From Micromonospora craniellae (lineage in GTDB: Bacteria; Actinomycetota; Actinomycetes; Mycobacteriales; Micromonosporaceae), in NCBI RefSeq assembly GCF_014764405.1, contig NZ_CP061725.1, forward strand, positions 4,340,001-4,404,000: 64,000 nucleotides of DNA, in the 5' to 3' direction. Numbering within the stretch: position 1 is the first letter of the stretch; each line of letters opens with the position of its first letter. The position numbers and the translations under genes are program-made. The notes beneath the pieces were generated by a model. That model did no database searches. It was given only the letters and a program-made list of their open reading frames with translations, and was not told the DNA's origin. This document shows, piece by piece, positions 42,587 through 51,282 of the stretch.

Positions 42587-44536
42587 TCAGCTCCCCTTCC
42601 CGGCAGCGTCGGCGGCGGCGACGGTGTCGAACTCGGCCAGTTCCTCGTCGGTCAGGTACTTGGCCAGCTCGTTGCGGTCGAAGAGGCCGATCAGCTCGGT
42701 CCGCATCTTCGGCAGCGGCTTGCGTTCCAGCCGGACCGTGTCGCCCTCCAGCGAGCAGACCAGGTTGACCCGTCGCCACTGCGGGTCCATGGTCGGGTGG
42801 TCCTCGCGGGTGTGGCCGCCACGCGACTCCCGGCGTTCCAACGCCGCCTTGGCGGTGCACTCCGACACGACCAGCATGTTGCGCAGGTCCAGCGCCAGGT
42901 GCCAGCCGGGGTTGTAACGCCGGCCGCCGACGGCGCTGACCTTCGCCACCCGCTCGCGCAGCTCGGCCAGCCGGACCAGCGCGTCCTCCAGCTCAGCCTC
43001 CCGCCGGATGATTCCGACCAGATCTCCCATCACCGCCTGGAGATCCTGCTGGAGGGTGTACGGGTTCTCGCCGGTGTCCCGCTGGAGCGGGGCCAGCGCG
43101 GTCTCCACCGCGGTCTCCACCGCCTCCACGGCCACCCGGGGCCGCCCGCCGAGCTGGTCGACGTAGGTGGCCGCGTGGCCACCGGCGCGCTTGCCGAAGA
43201 CCAGCAGGTCGGAGAGGGAGTTGCCGCCGAGCCGGTTCGAGCCGTGCATTCCGCCGGACACCTCACCGGCGGCGAACAGGCCCCGCACCGAGCCGTACGC
43301 GGCGCCGCTGTCCGGGTCGACCTCGACGCCGCCCATCACGTAGTGGCAGGTCGGGCCGACCTCCATCGGCTCCTTGGTGATGTCGACGTCGGCCAGTCCC
43401 TTGAACTGGTGGTGCATCGACGGCAGGCGACGACGGATCTCCTCGGCCGGCAACCGGGAGGCGATGTCCAGGTAGACGCCGCCGGCCGGAGTGCCCCGAC
43501 CCTCCTTGACCTCGGTGTTGATCGCTCGGGCCACCTCGTCGCGGGGCAACAGCTCCGGTGGGCGCCGGTTGTTGTCGGGGTCGGTGTACCAGCGGTCCGC
43601 CTCCTCCTCGGTCTCCGCGTACTGCTTGCGGAAGACGTCGGGGACGTAGTTGAACATGAACCGCTTGCCCTCGGAGTTCTTGAGCACGCCACCGTCACCG
43701 CGTACCGACTCGGTGACCAGGATGCCCTTGACCGAGACCGGCCAGACCATGCCGGTGGGGTGGAACTGAAGAAACTCCATGTTGATCAGGGTCGCCCCGG
43801 CGCGCAGCGCCAGCGCGTGACCGTCCCCGGTGTACTCCCAGGAGTTCGAGGTGACCTTGTAGGAGCGGCCGACGCCGCCGGTGGCGAGCACCACGGCGGG
43901 CGCCTCGAAGAGGACGAACTCGCCGGACTCACGGTAGTAGCCGAACGCGCCGGAGATTCGGTCGCCGTCGAGCAGCAGCTCGGTGATGGTGGTCTCGGCG
44001 AAGACCTTGATCCGGGCGTCGTACGAGCCGTGGTCGCGCTTGTCCTCCTGCTGCAACGAGACGATCTTCTGTTGCAGGGTGCGGATCAGCTCCAGGCCGG
44101 TGCGGTCGCCGACGTGCGCCAACCGGGGGTACTCGTGGCCGCCGAAGTTGCGCTGCGAGATCTTGCCGTCCTTCGTACGGTCGAACAGCGCCCCGTACGT
44201 CTCCAGCTCCCAGATCCGCTGCGGCGACTCCTTCGCGTGCAGCTCCGCCATCCGGAAGTTGTTCAGGAACTTGCCGCCGCGCATGGTGTCGCGGAAGTGC
44301 ACCTGCCAGCTGTCCCGGCTGTTCACGTTCCCCATGGCCGCCGCGGCGCCGCCCTCGGCCATCACCGTGTGTGCCTTGCCGAACAGCGACTTGGAGATGA
44401 TGGCGGTCTTCTTGCCGGCCAGCCGTGCCTCGATCGCCGCGCGCAGACCGGCGCCGCCGGCCCCGATCACGACGACGTCGTAGTGGTGTCGTTCGATGCG
44501 AGTGGTGGTGCTCGGTCCGTGCTGAGGATTGGTCAT
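42587..44536 (-). CDS. sdhA: Succinate dehydrogenase / fumarate reductase flavoprotein subunit
   Basis: The FAD-bearing catalytic subunit, 649 residues. Motifs are the N-terminal dinucleotide fold VVVIGAGGAGLRAAIEARLAG, the FAD-linking region KSLFGKAHTVMAEGG (H is the usual flavin-linked histidine position), FLQFHPTGM, ESVRGDGG and HGSNRLGGNSLSDLLVFGKRAG, with the dicarboxylate-binding arginines, and the C-terminal helical domain LRNMLVVSECTAKAALERRESRGGHTREDHP. The length and the N-terminal sequence fit actinobacterial Sdh1-type proteins (646 residues in M. tuberculosis Rv0248c). It starts with ATG at 44536, 11 bases after sdhC. Confidence 0.95.
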   Translation of the reverse strand: MTNPQHGPSTTTRIERHHYDVVVIGAGGAGLRAAIEARLAGKKTAIISKSLFGKAHTVMAEGGAAAAMGNVNSRDSWQVHFRDTMRGGKFLNNFRMAELHAKESPQRIWELETYGALFDRTKDGKISQRNFGGHEYPRLAHVGDRTGLELIRTLQQKIVSLQQEDKRDHGSYDARIKVFAETTITELLLDGDRISGAFGYYRESGEFVLFEAPAVVLATGGVGRSYKVTSNSWEYTGDGHALALRAGATLINMEFLQFHPTGMVWPVSVKGILVTESVRGDGGVLKNSEGKRFMFNYVPDVFRKQYAETEEEADRWYTDPDNNRRPPELLPRDEVARAINTEVKEGRGTPAGGVYLDIASRLPAEEIRRRLPSMHHQFKGLADVDITKEPMEVGPTCHYVMGGVEVDPDSGAAYGSVRGLFAAGEVSGGMHGSNRLGGNSLSDLLVFGKRAGGHAATYVDQLGGRPRVAVEAVETAVETALAPLQRDTGENPYTLQQDLQAVMGDLVGIIRREAELEDALVRLAELRERVAKVSAVGGRRYNPGWHLALDLRNMLVVSECTAKAALERRESRGGHTREDHPTMDPQWRRVNLVCSLEGDTVRLERKPLPKMRTELIGLFDRNELAKYLTDEELAEFDTVAAADAAGKGS

Positions 44537-44547
44537 GTCGGGGGCCC

Positions 44548-45360
44548 TTAGTTGATGAACCGCAGGTCGGAGATCCACCCGGCGGCGACCGACATGACGT
44601 AGAAGTCGGTCAGCGCCAACGTGCCGAGGGTGATCCAGGCGAGCTGCATGTGCCGGACGTTCAGCCAGGAGACGAAGCCCCAGGCCCGGTAGCGGACCGG
44701 ATGCTTGGAGAAGTGCTTGAGCCGTCCGCCGATGATGTGCCGGCAGGAGTGGCAGGAGATCGTGTAACCCCAGAGCATGATCACGTTGCCGAGCAGGATC
44801 AGGTTGCCCAGGCCGAACCCGAAGCCCTCCGGGCTGCGGAAGGCCGCGATCGCGTCCCACGTGTTGATCAACGAGATGATCGCGGCGAAGTAGAAGAAGT
44901 ACCGGTGCGAGTTCTGCACGATCAGCGGGAACCGGGTCTCGCCGCCGTAGCTGGCGTGACCGTCGGGCACCGCGCAGGCCGGCGGCGAGAGCCAGAACGA
45001 CCGGTAGTACGCCTTGCGGTAGTAGTAGCAGGTCAGCCGGAACAGCAGCAGGAACGGCAGGGTGAACGCGGCGTCCGGGATGATCCACCAGCCGGGCAGG
45101 TACTGCCCGAAGTGCGACGCCTCGGGAATGCACCGGTCGGTCACGCACGGCGAGTAGAACGGGGTGAGGTAGTGGTACTCCTCGACCCAGTAGTAGTCGT
45201 GCATGAAGACCCGGACCGTCGCGTACGTGATCCACGCACCGAGCCCGATGACGGTGATCAGTGGCGCGAGCCACCAACGGTCCGTACGCAACGTCTTCGC
45301 CGCGATCGCGGCACGTGCCCGCGCCCCCCGCGGTTTCGGTTTCGTTGCCGATGATGTCAT
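44548..45360 (-). CDS. sdhC: Succinate dehydrogenase membrane anchor / cytochrome b subunit
   Basis: A 270-residue membrane subunit with five helices, including WLAPLITVIGLGAWITYATVRVFM, WWIIPDAAFTLPFLLLFRLTCYYY, YFFYFAAIISLINTWDAIAAF, LGNLILLGNVIMLWGYTISCHSC and LAWITLGTLALTDFYVMSVAAGW. Histidines in CHSCRHIIGG and NVRHMQLAW are plausible haem or quinone-site residues. The length and pattern match Rv0249c (273 residues) of M. tuberculosis, the Sdh1 type, rather than the short SdhC/SdhD pair. It is the first gene of the sdhCAB operon. The 270 bases upstream hold its promoter; GTGACACACGTTAC at about 45494 resembles half of a Crp/GlxR box but is too weak to assign. Confidence 0.88.
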   Translation of the reverse strand: MTSSATKPKPRGARARAAIAAKTLRTDRWWLAPLITVIGLGAWITYATVRVFMHDYYWVEEYHYLTPFYSPCVTDRCIPEASHFGQYLPGWWIIPDAAFTLPFLLLFRLTCYYYRKAYYRSFWLSPPACAVPDGHASYGGETRFPLIVQNSHRYFFYFAAIISLINTWDAIAAFRSPEGFGFGLGNLILLGNVIMLWGYTISCHSCRHIIGGRLKHFSKHPVRYRAWGFVSWLNVRHMQLAWITLGTLALTDFYVMSVAAGWISDLRFIN

Positions 45361-45629
45361 TCGCGTCGTCTCCCTGACGGGGCCCTGTCACGGGCGGCGG
45401 AACACTTCCGGTCGGCAGGCGGACCGGTCATCCCGCGCCCACGTGCCACGTCATGCGCACACCAACGACCGCACCGGTATGTCGGCGCAGCTAAGTGACA
45501 CACGTTACGCCGATCCAGGCGGGCCGTCCGCGCAAGGCAGTGTCCCGTGTGTCCCGAGCTTTGGAAAGTCTCTCGCCATGATCAATATGTGAGCGTCCGA
45601 AAAAGATCGACAGACGGCCGATCCGCTGG

Positions 45630-47024
45630 TCAGCCGGACGCCCCGCCGGTGAAGTTCCACGAGGCCAGTCGCAGCGACGGCGCCTCCCACCACACGCTGT
45701 CGAACCGGCCCGGCTGGCGTACCGCCCGACGGCCCACCTCCAGCACCCCGCCCGGCGCCAACGCCCGGGGGTACGACTCGGTGAAGCGCAGGTCCCGGAC
45801 CGCACGGGTGACCTGACCGTCCTCGACCAGCCAGAGCCCGTTGCGGGTCAGCCCGGTCACCACGAGGCTCTTCGGGTCGAGCACCCGGGTGTACCACAGG
45901 TCGCTGACCAGCAGTCCGCGCTCCATCCGGGAGACCAGAGCCGCCGTGTCGGCGTCCACCACCGCCCCGCTCGGCGGCGTCGTCGCCCCGACCGTCTCCA
46001 CCGCATCGGCGCGACCGGACGGGACCAGCCGCAGGTTGCGCGGCAGCGGGCCGAAGGTGGCGCTGCCGGGAGCGGCGTGACCGGTCGAGGTCGTGCCCTG
46101 CTCGGCGGCGCTGCGCCGGTCGTGTGCCACGGCCAAGGTGGTGCCCGCGTCCACCAGGGTCAGCGCCCCGGTCGGCGTACCCTCCAGGTCGAACGGCAGC
46201 CCGGTGGCGCCGAGCGGATCGTCGACCAGGGTCACCGCCGGGTCGAGCTGGTCCGTTCCGGGCTCGGCGAACGACTGCCGCTCGGCGTACCGCTTGCCGT
46301 TGAAGCCGTACCAGGCGAGGTTCTGCAACAGGTCCGCCACCGCGGCCGGCTCCAGCACCACCGGGTAGTGCCCCGGCGCCAGCTCGACCGGGTCGACCGC
46401 CGCCCGGGCCTTCGCGGCGGCGTGCCGCCCGAGACCGGCGCCGTCCAGATCGGCCAGCCGGTCGACGCAGTGCCGGGCCACCCCGTCCGCCCCGCCCGCC
46501 CGGGCGATCCCGTCCATCGCCGCCTCCGCCGTGCGGCCCTGCGCCGTGTGCCCGGCCGAGTTGGCGAACGCCACCGACCGGTACGTGGTGCGGCAGTAGC
46601 CGGCCGTCTCCAAGCCTCCTGCCGCGTCGACGAACGTCCGCACCAGGGCGGCCCTCTCGTCCGGACCGGCCTCGGCGGTGGCGGCGTCCCAGCGCGCCGA
46701 TGCCGGCATCGCCGTCGGCGGGGTCAGGCCGGGCCAACCCCGGTCGGGCGGGGTGTAACGGGTCGCCGCCACCACGCGCTCCACCAGCGCACGCAGCCCG
46801 TCGGCGCTGACCGCGCTGCCCACCCCGGTGGCGGTACGCCCACCCAGGTGCAGCCGCAGCCGGACCTCCACGGCGGACTCGGCGACGTTCTGGTGGATCG
46901 CAGAGTTGGCGAACCGGGTCAACGCCAACTCGCCCCGGGACACCGTCACCTCGGCCTGGGCGTCCGCCCCGCCCAGCCGGGCGACCAGCTCCACCACCCG
47001 CCCGGCCAGGTCCCACTCGCTCAT
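45630..47024 (-). CDS. pmbA: TldE/PmbA-family metalloprotease subunit
   Basis: A 464-residue partner of TldD in the TldD/TldE protease, which trims modified peptides and matures some ribosomally made peptides. Family features: N-terminal alpha/beta domain beginning WDLAGRVVELVARLGGADAQAEVTVSRGELALTRFANSAIHQNVAE, GHYPVVLEPAAVADLLQNLAWYGFNGKRYAERQS, LPRNLRLVPS, RGLLVSDLWYTRVLDPKSLVVTGLTRNGLWLVEDGQVTRAVRDLRFTES, all as in TldE, which lacks the HExxxH zinc motif of TldD. It is translationally coupled to a 24-codon bridging ORF (ATGA overlap), which is in turn coupled to tldD upstream. No RiPP precursor is seen nearby, so its role is probably general peptide processing. Confidence 0.9.
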   Translation of the reverse strand: MSEWDLAGRVVELVARLGGADAQAEVTVSRGELALTRFANSAIHQNVAESAVEVRLRLHLGGRTATGVGSAVSADGLRALVERVVAATRYTPPDRGWPGLTPPTAMPASARWDAATAEAGPDERAALVRTFVDAAGGLETAGYCRTTYRSVAFANSAGHTAQGRTAEAAMDGIARAGGADGVARHCVDRLADLDGAGLGRHAAAKARAAVDPVELAPGHYPVVLEPAAVADLLQNLAWYGFNGKRYAERQSFAEPGTDQLDPAVTLVDDPLGATGLPFDLEGTPTGALTLVDAGTTLAVAHDRRSAAEQGTTSTGHAAPGSATFGPLPRNLRLVPSGRADAVETVGATTPPSGAVVDADTAALVSRMERGLLVSDLWYTRVLDPKSLVVTGLTRNGLWLVEDGQVTRAVRDLRFTESYPRALAPGGVLEVGRRAVRQPGRFDSVWWEAPSLRLASWNFTGGASG

Positions 47025-47095
47025 GACGTCACTCCGCTCCGCTGCGTGCCGTCATACGGGCTGAGCTTGATGATTCGCTCGCTGCGCTCGCTCAT
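47021..47095 (-). CDS. 24-codon bridging ORF between tldD and pmbA
   Basis: Starting with ATG at 47095 inside the last codons of tldD (ATGA overlap) and ending with TGA at 47021-47023 inside the pmbA start (second ATGA overlap). The peptide begins MSERSERIIKLSP and ends GTQRSGVTS. A ribosome finishing tldD could re-initiate here, translate 24 residues and re-initiate on pmbA. The initial MSE repeats the N-terminus of pmbA and of the mini-ORF before tldD. The peptide itself is unlikely to have a function; coupling is the probable role. Confidence 0.45.
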   Translation of the reverse strand: MSERSERIIKLSPYDGTQRSGVTS

Positions 47096-48528
47096 GCGCG
47101 CACCCCTACCCGGACGCCGCGGAACCGGGCCGGTGCCGCCGGATGGCCGGTGTGGCCGACCTGGCCCGGCTGGCCCTTGCCGCAGTTCGGTGTGCCCCAC
47201 GGGACGATCTCCGAGGAGAGCATGTCCATCGAGCGCCAGAACTGTGGCCCGATGCCGGTGTACGTGGGATTGCGGACCATCCGCCCGCGCCGACCGTTGC
47301 GGATCTCCCAGCCGACCTCGCAGCCGAACTGGAAGTTCAGCCGCTTGTCGTCGATGGACCAGGACCGGTTGATGTCCATCAGCACCCCCTCGTCGGTGGC
47401 GGCGACGATCTCCTCCAGGGTGTGCGGGCCGGGTTCCAGGCCCACGTTGGTCATCCGCACCATCGGCAGCCGGGCCCAGCCGTCGGCGCGTACGCTGCCG
47501 CCGTGGTCCAGGCCCGCGACGGCGGCCGAATCGCGGCCGGCCAGCACGCCCACCCACCGCCCTTCGCGGACCGCGTCGCGCCGGACCGCCGGTGAGCCCT
47601 CGTCGTCGTAGCCGAAGCTGCCCAGCGCGCCGGGGATGGTCGGGTCGATGGTGATGTTCATCAGGTCGGAGCCGTACCGCAGCGAGCCGAGCCGGTCGAG
47701 GTCCAGCCAGGACGTGCCGGCGAAGGCCGCCTCCCAGCCGAGGATGCGGTCCAGCTCGATGGCGTGCCCGACCGACTCGTGGATCTGGAGCGCCAACTGC
47801 TCGCCGCCGAGGATCAGGTCGGTCTCACCGGCCGGGCAGAGCGGGGCGGTCAGCAGCGCCCGGGACTCCTCCGCGATGCGGGCCGCGTGCGCGGTCAGGT
47901 CCAGCGAGTCGACCAGCTCCCAGCCGGTGGTGCCGTACTGCCCGCGATAGCTCGGCCAGGACCGGCGTTGCGTCTCACCGTCACCGATGGAGGTGGCGGA
48001 GATGCCACCGCCGCACTCGCGGATGTGCTGGTCGATGCGGTGGCCCTCGCTGGAGACGAACCACTTCGTGGTGTCCCAGACCTGATAGAGGCCCTCGGTC
48101 AGGTCGGCGCCGTGGTCGACCATCGTGCGGGTCGCGTCCACCAGCAGGTCACCCTTGGCGGCCAGCGAGACGCCGAGCGGATCCACCTCGCAGGGTGAGG
48201 CCCAACTCGCCGTGGTCGGCGTCGACGGCACCAGGTCCACCGGGGGACCTGGCACCCGGGCGCTCGCCGCGGCGATCCGCGCCGCCCGCCGGCCGGCGTC
48301 GCGGGCGGCCGCGTCGGAGACGTCGGGTACGGCGTGGAAGCCCCAACTCGACCCGACCAGCGCGCGTACGCCCAGACCGATGCTCTCGTCCTGGGTGAGC
48401 GCCTCCACCTCGCCGTTGCGGGCCGCCATCGACTCGTAGCGCCGGTGCATCACGCGGACGTCCGCGTACCGGGCGCCCGCGTCCAGCGCTGCCTGCACGG
48501 CGACCTCGGCCGCGTCGAACTCGGTCAT
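47092..48528 (-). CDS. tldD: TldD-family metalloprotease subunit
   Basis: A 478-residue catalytic partner of TldE/PmbA. The zinc-protease signature of the family is LQIHESVGHAIELDRILG (HExxxH with a following E), and NPTYTGIGPQFWRSMDML and GTPNCGKGQPGQ are typical of the C-terminal barrel. TldD/TldE degrades unfolded or modified peptides (microcin maturation, CcdA degradation in E. coli). The ATG at 48528 gives MTEFDAAEVAVQ, the family start; an upstream frame to 48654 has no support. A nine-codon mini-ORF ends in an ATGA overlap with this start. The stop overlaps the 24-codon bridging ORF. Confidence 0.92.
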   Translation of the reverse strand: MTEFDAAEVAVQAALDAGARYADVRVMHRRYESMAARNGEVEALTQDESIGLGVRALVGSSWGFHAVPDVSDAAARDAGRRAARIAAASARVPGPPVDLVPSTPTTASWASPCEVDPLGVSLAAKGDLLVDATRTMVDHGADLTEGLYQVWDTTKWFVSSEGHRIDQHIRECGGGISATSIGDGETQRRSWPSYRGQYGTTGWELVDSLDLTAHAARIAEESRALLTAPLCPAGETDLILGGEQLALQIHESVGHAIELDRILGWEAAFAGTSWLDLDRLGSLRYGSDLMNITIDPTIPGALGSFGYDDEGSPAVRRDAVREGRWVGVLAGRDSAAVAGLDHGGSVRADGWARLPMVRMTNVGLEPGPHTLEEIVAATDEGVLMDINRSWSIDDKRLNFQFGCEVGWEIRNGRRGRMVRNPTYTGIGPQFWRSMDMLSSEIVPWGTPNCGKGQPGQVGHTGHPAAPARFRGVRVGVRA

Positions 48529-48554
48529 CCCCGCACTCCGTCGTGCTCGCTCAT
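48525..48554 (-). CDS. Nine-codon leader ORF before tldD
   Basis: ATG at 48554 encodes MSEHDGVRG and stops with TGA overlapping the tldD ATG (ATGA), the same layout as the ORF between tldD and pmbA. It may place a translating ribosome at the tldD start where the usual ribosome-binding site is weak. The coding potential is small; the recurrence of the arrangement is the main support. Confidence 0.35.
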   Translation of the reverse strand: MSEHDGVRG

Positions 48555-48613
48555 GGACCGACCCTAGGCCAGCCGGCCGACACGCGTGGGATTGCCGATG
48601 CGTGATGTGGTGG

Positions 48614-49042
48614 TTAGGCGGCTGTCCCACGCACGAGTGACAGGACCTCGTCACGCAGGTGCATCATGGTCGGGGTGTCGGGTGCTTCCACGTTGAGGCG
48701 CAGCGTCGGTTCGGTGTTGGACGGGCGTAGGTTGAACCAGGTGGTCCCGAGCGTGACGGTGAGTCCGTCCAGGTGGTCCGTCGTCGCGCCGGGTCGGTCG
48801 GCGTAGTGGGTGGCGACCCGTTCGAGGGTCGCGGTCGTGTCGGTCACTTCCGAGTTGATTTCCCCGGATGCGGTATAGCGGGAGAACTGCGCCACCAGTT
48901 CCGACAGCGGTCGGTCCTGGTGGCCGAGCGCGGACAGGACATGCATCGCGGCGAGCATGCCCGTATCGGCCCGCCAGAAGTCGCGGAAGTAGTAGTGTCC
49001 GGAGTGCTCGCCGCCGAAGACGGCGTCGTGTTCGGCCCCTCC
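48614..49042 (-). pseudogene. Phosphomannomutase/phosphoglucomutase 3' remnant
   Basis: About 142 codons of the C-terminal end of an alpha-D-phosphohexomutase: AEHDAVFGGEHSGHYYFRDFWRADTGMLAAMHVLSALG (sugar-binding loop GEHSGHYYF), YTASGEINSEV, LDGLTVTLGTTWFNLRPSNTEPTLRLNVEAPDT (phosphate-binding RPSNTEP) and the closing LRDEVLSLVRG. The frame starts directly after the TAA stop of the S9 peptidase gene and has no start codon at its 5' end (GGAGGGG ribosome-binding-like sequence but no ATG/GTG). The catalytic serine domain and the first ~320 residues are absent. It is therefore a truncated remnant; internal ATGs (48958) could give only a fragment. Confidence 0.8.
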
Positions 49043-51187
49043 TTACACCGACAGGTGCGTGCGGAGGAAGTCGAGTTCCAGGCGCAGGAGGCGTTCGGCG
49101 AGCCCATCGGCGGCCATGTGCGTCGCGCCGGTCAGCGGCAGCACCGAGTGCGGTCGGCCGGCGGCCAGCAGCGCGGCCGAGAGCCGCAGCGTGTGCGCGG
49201 CCACCACGTTGTCGTCCACCATGCCGTGCACCAGCAACAGCGGCCGGGCCTGCGCCGGGTCGGTGAGCGGCTCGGCGGCCGACTCCACCAGCGAGTGGTG
49301 GGCGTACACGTCCGGGCCGTCGTCGGGCAGGCCGAGATAGCGTTCGGTGTACGCGGTGTCGTAGAGGGCCCAGTCGGTCACCGGCGCCCCGGCGATCCCG
49401 CACCGGAACAGCTCCGGGTGGCGCAGCACCGCCAGCCCGGCCAGCCAGCCGCCGAACGACCAGCCGCGCACCCCGACCCGGGACAGGTCCAGGTCCGGGT
49501 GCTTGTCGGCGAGCGCGGTCAGCGCCTCCACCTGGTCGAGGAGGATCACGTCGGCGACCCGCCGGTGGATGGCCTTCTCGAACGACGGCGCGATGCCGGG
49601 CGTACCCCGGTTGTCGATCACCACCACCGCGAAGCCGGCGTCGGCCCACCACTGCCGTTCCAGCCAGGCCGCGCGGGTGGCGACCACCTCCTGGTGCCCC
49701 GGCCCGCCGTACACGTCGAGCAGCACCGGCAGCCGTCGGCCGGTGACGTGGTTGTCCGGGTAGAGCACGGCCGACGGCAGGCGCCGGTCGGTGACCCGTT
49801 CCAGCAGCGGCAGCGGGGAGTAGCGGGGCGTCGCCGCCAGCGACCGGAGCACGGCCACCTCGCGGTCGCCCTGCCGGACCGTCCACCGTACGCCCGCGTG
49901 GTCGAGCGAGGCGACGCCGACGACCAGCACGTCCCCGCCGACCGCGCCGTGGTGCCAGCCCGCGTCGCTGGTCAGCCGGCGGGCGTCGACACCGCCGCCG
50001 ATGCTGGTGCGTACCCGGAACAGGTGCTGCTCGCTCGGCTCGCCGTCGCTCGCCTCCACCAGCAGGTCCGCCGGCCCGGTGCCGGTGGCCAGCCGGCCCA
50101 CCACCCGGCGCACGTACAGCGAGGGCGGGGTGAGCAGGGTGCCGTCGGCGAAGAGGCACCGGGCGTCGTACCCGTCGTGGGCGAGTTCGCCGCCGACCAG
50201 CACCCGGCCGTCGGGCAGGTGCGCGGGCGTACCGGCGATCGGCTCCACCCAGCGCGGGTCGGCCAACTCGGCGTGCACCTGCGTCTCGCCGGTACGGGGG
50301 TCGACGGCGAGCACCAGCCCGTGCTGCTGCGAGCGGCGCAGCACGGTGATCAGCGGGGCGCCCTCGGCCCAGCGCACCGCGGTCAGGTACGGGTAGGTCT
50401 CCCGGTCCCAGTGCACGTCCACCCAGCCGCCGTCGAGGTCCAGCAGGTGCAGGCTGACCTCCGCGTTGGGTCCGCCGGCCACCGGGTACGCGACGCTGAC
50501 CGGCGGGCTCGCCGGCTGCGCCGGATCGTGCAGGTGCCAGCGGGGCAGCCGGGACTCGTCGACCCGGGCGGCCAGCACCGACCGGCCGTCCGGCGCCCAC
50601 CAGTAGCCCCGGTGCCGGTCGAACTCCTCCGCCGCGATGTGCTCGGCCAGCCCCCACAGCACTCCGGAGTCCTCGCCGGCCAGGATCGTGTCGGTGCCGT
50701 CGGAGTCGACGACCCGCAGCTCGCCCCGGCGTACCCCCTCGGCGGCGTCGGTGACGTACGCGAGCCGTTGGCCGCTCGGGTCCGGCCGGGGGTCGAGCAC
50801 CGGGCCGGCGGCCGGTACCTCGATCACGTCGCCGTGCACCAGGTCGGCCCGGAAGAGGCGGCCGGCCAGCGCGAACACCGCGACCCGACCGGCGGCGTCC
50901 AGGGCGTACGCGCCGATGCCGGCGGCGGAGAGCCGCAGCCGTTCCCGTCGGGCCCGCTCGCCGGGGCTGAGCGCGGCCGGGTCGGCGTCGCCGAGCAGCG
51001 TGGCCGGGTCGGCGACCAGCCGTTCCTCGCCGCTCGCCACGTCCAGTTGCCAGAGCGCGTCGGCCGGGTCCTCCGGCCCGGCGGAACGGAGGAAGACCAC
51101 CCGGTCGCCGTCGTCGGCCACGGAGACGGCGCGCGGCGCCCCGTGGCTGAACCGGCGGGTGCGGGCGGCCAGCTCGGGAAAGTCCAC
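49043..51187 (-). CDS. S9-family prolyl oligopeptidase (DPP-IV-like)
   Basis: A 714-residue serine peptidase that cleaves short peptides after proline or similar residues. The N-terminal part is a beta-propeller (FPELAARTRRFSHGAPRAVSVADDGDRVVFLRS..., with DPxPDPSGQRLAYVT-type blades), then a C-terminal alpha/beta hydrolase domain: GVRGWSFGGWLAGLAVLRHPELF, with the nucleophile serine around residue 577, LLVHGMVDDNVVAAHTLRL with the aspartate near 655, and LTGATHMAADG with the histidine near 687. It has no signal peptide, so it is likely cytoplasmic. Its TAA stop directly precedes a phosphomannomutase remnant in the same frame. Confidence 0.92.
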   Translation of the reverse strand: MDFPELAARTRRFSHGAPRAVSVADDGDRVVFLRSAGPEDPADALWQLDVASGEERLVADPATLLGDADPAALSPGERARRERLRLSAAGIGAYALDAAGRVAVFALAGRLFRADLVHGDVIEVPAAGPVLDPRPDPSGQRLAYVTDAAEGVRRGELRVVDSDGTDTILAGEDSGVLWGLAEHIAAEEFDRHRGYWWAPDGRSVLAARVDESRLPRWHLHDPAQPASPPVSVAYPVAGGPNAEVSLHLLDLDGGWVDVHWDRETYPYLTAVRWAEGAPLITVLRRSQQHGLVLAVDPRTGETQVHAELADPRWVEPIAGTPAHLPDGRVLVGGELAHDGYDARCLFADGTLLTPPSLYVRRVVGRLATGTGPADLLVEASDGEPSEQHLFRVRTSIGGGVDARRLTSDAGWHHGAVGGDVLVVGVASLDHAGVRWTVRQGDREVAVLRSLAATPRYSPLPLLERVTDRRLPSAVLYPDNHVTGRRLPVLLDVYGGPGHQEVVATRAAWLERQWWADAGFAVVVIDNRGTPGIAPSFEKAIHRRVADVILLDQVEALTALADKHPDLDLSRVGVRGWSFGGWLAGLAVLRHPELFRCGIAGAPVTDWALYDTAYTERYLGLPDDGPDVYAHHSLVESAAEPLTDPAQARPLLLVHGMVDDNVVAAHTLRLSAALLAAGRPHSVLPLTGATHMAADGLAERLLRLELDFLRTHLSV

Positions 51188-51282
51188 AGGCCAGATGGTA
51201 GGCGGCGGCCGAGCGCGATGTGCCGGACCCGGGCGGACGCGTCAGGACTGATCGGCGAGAACCGCCGGTTAGAGTGACCCTC

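Noticed and set aside
41339..44551. 1070-codon plus-strand frame opposite sdhB-sdhA
   Set aside because: Antisense shadow; the minus strand encodes complete complex II subunits with all cofactor motifs.
45490..45510. Crp/GlxR-type box upstream of sdhC
   Set aside because: Only one half-site (GTGAC) is good; the other half departs from TCAC, so it is not annotated as an operator.
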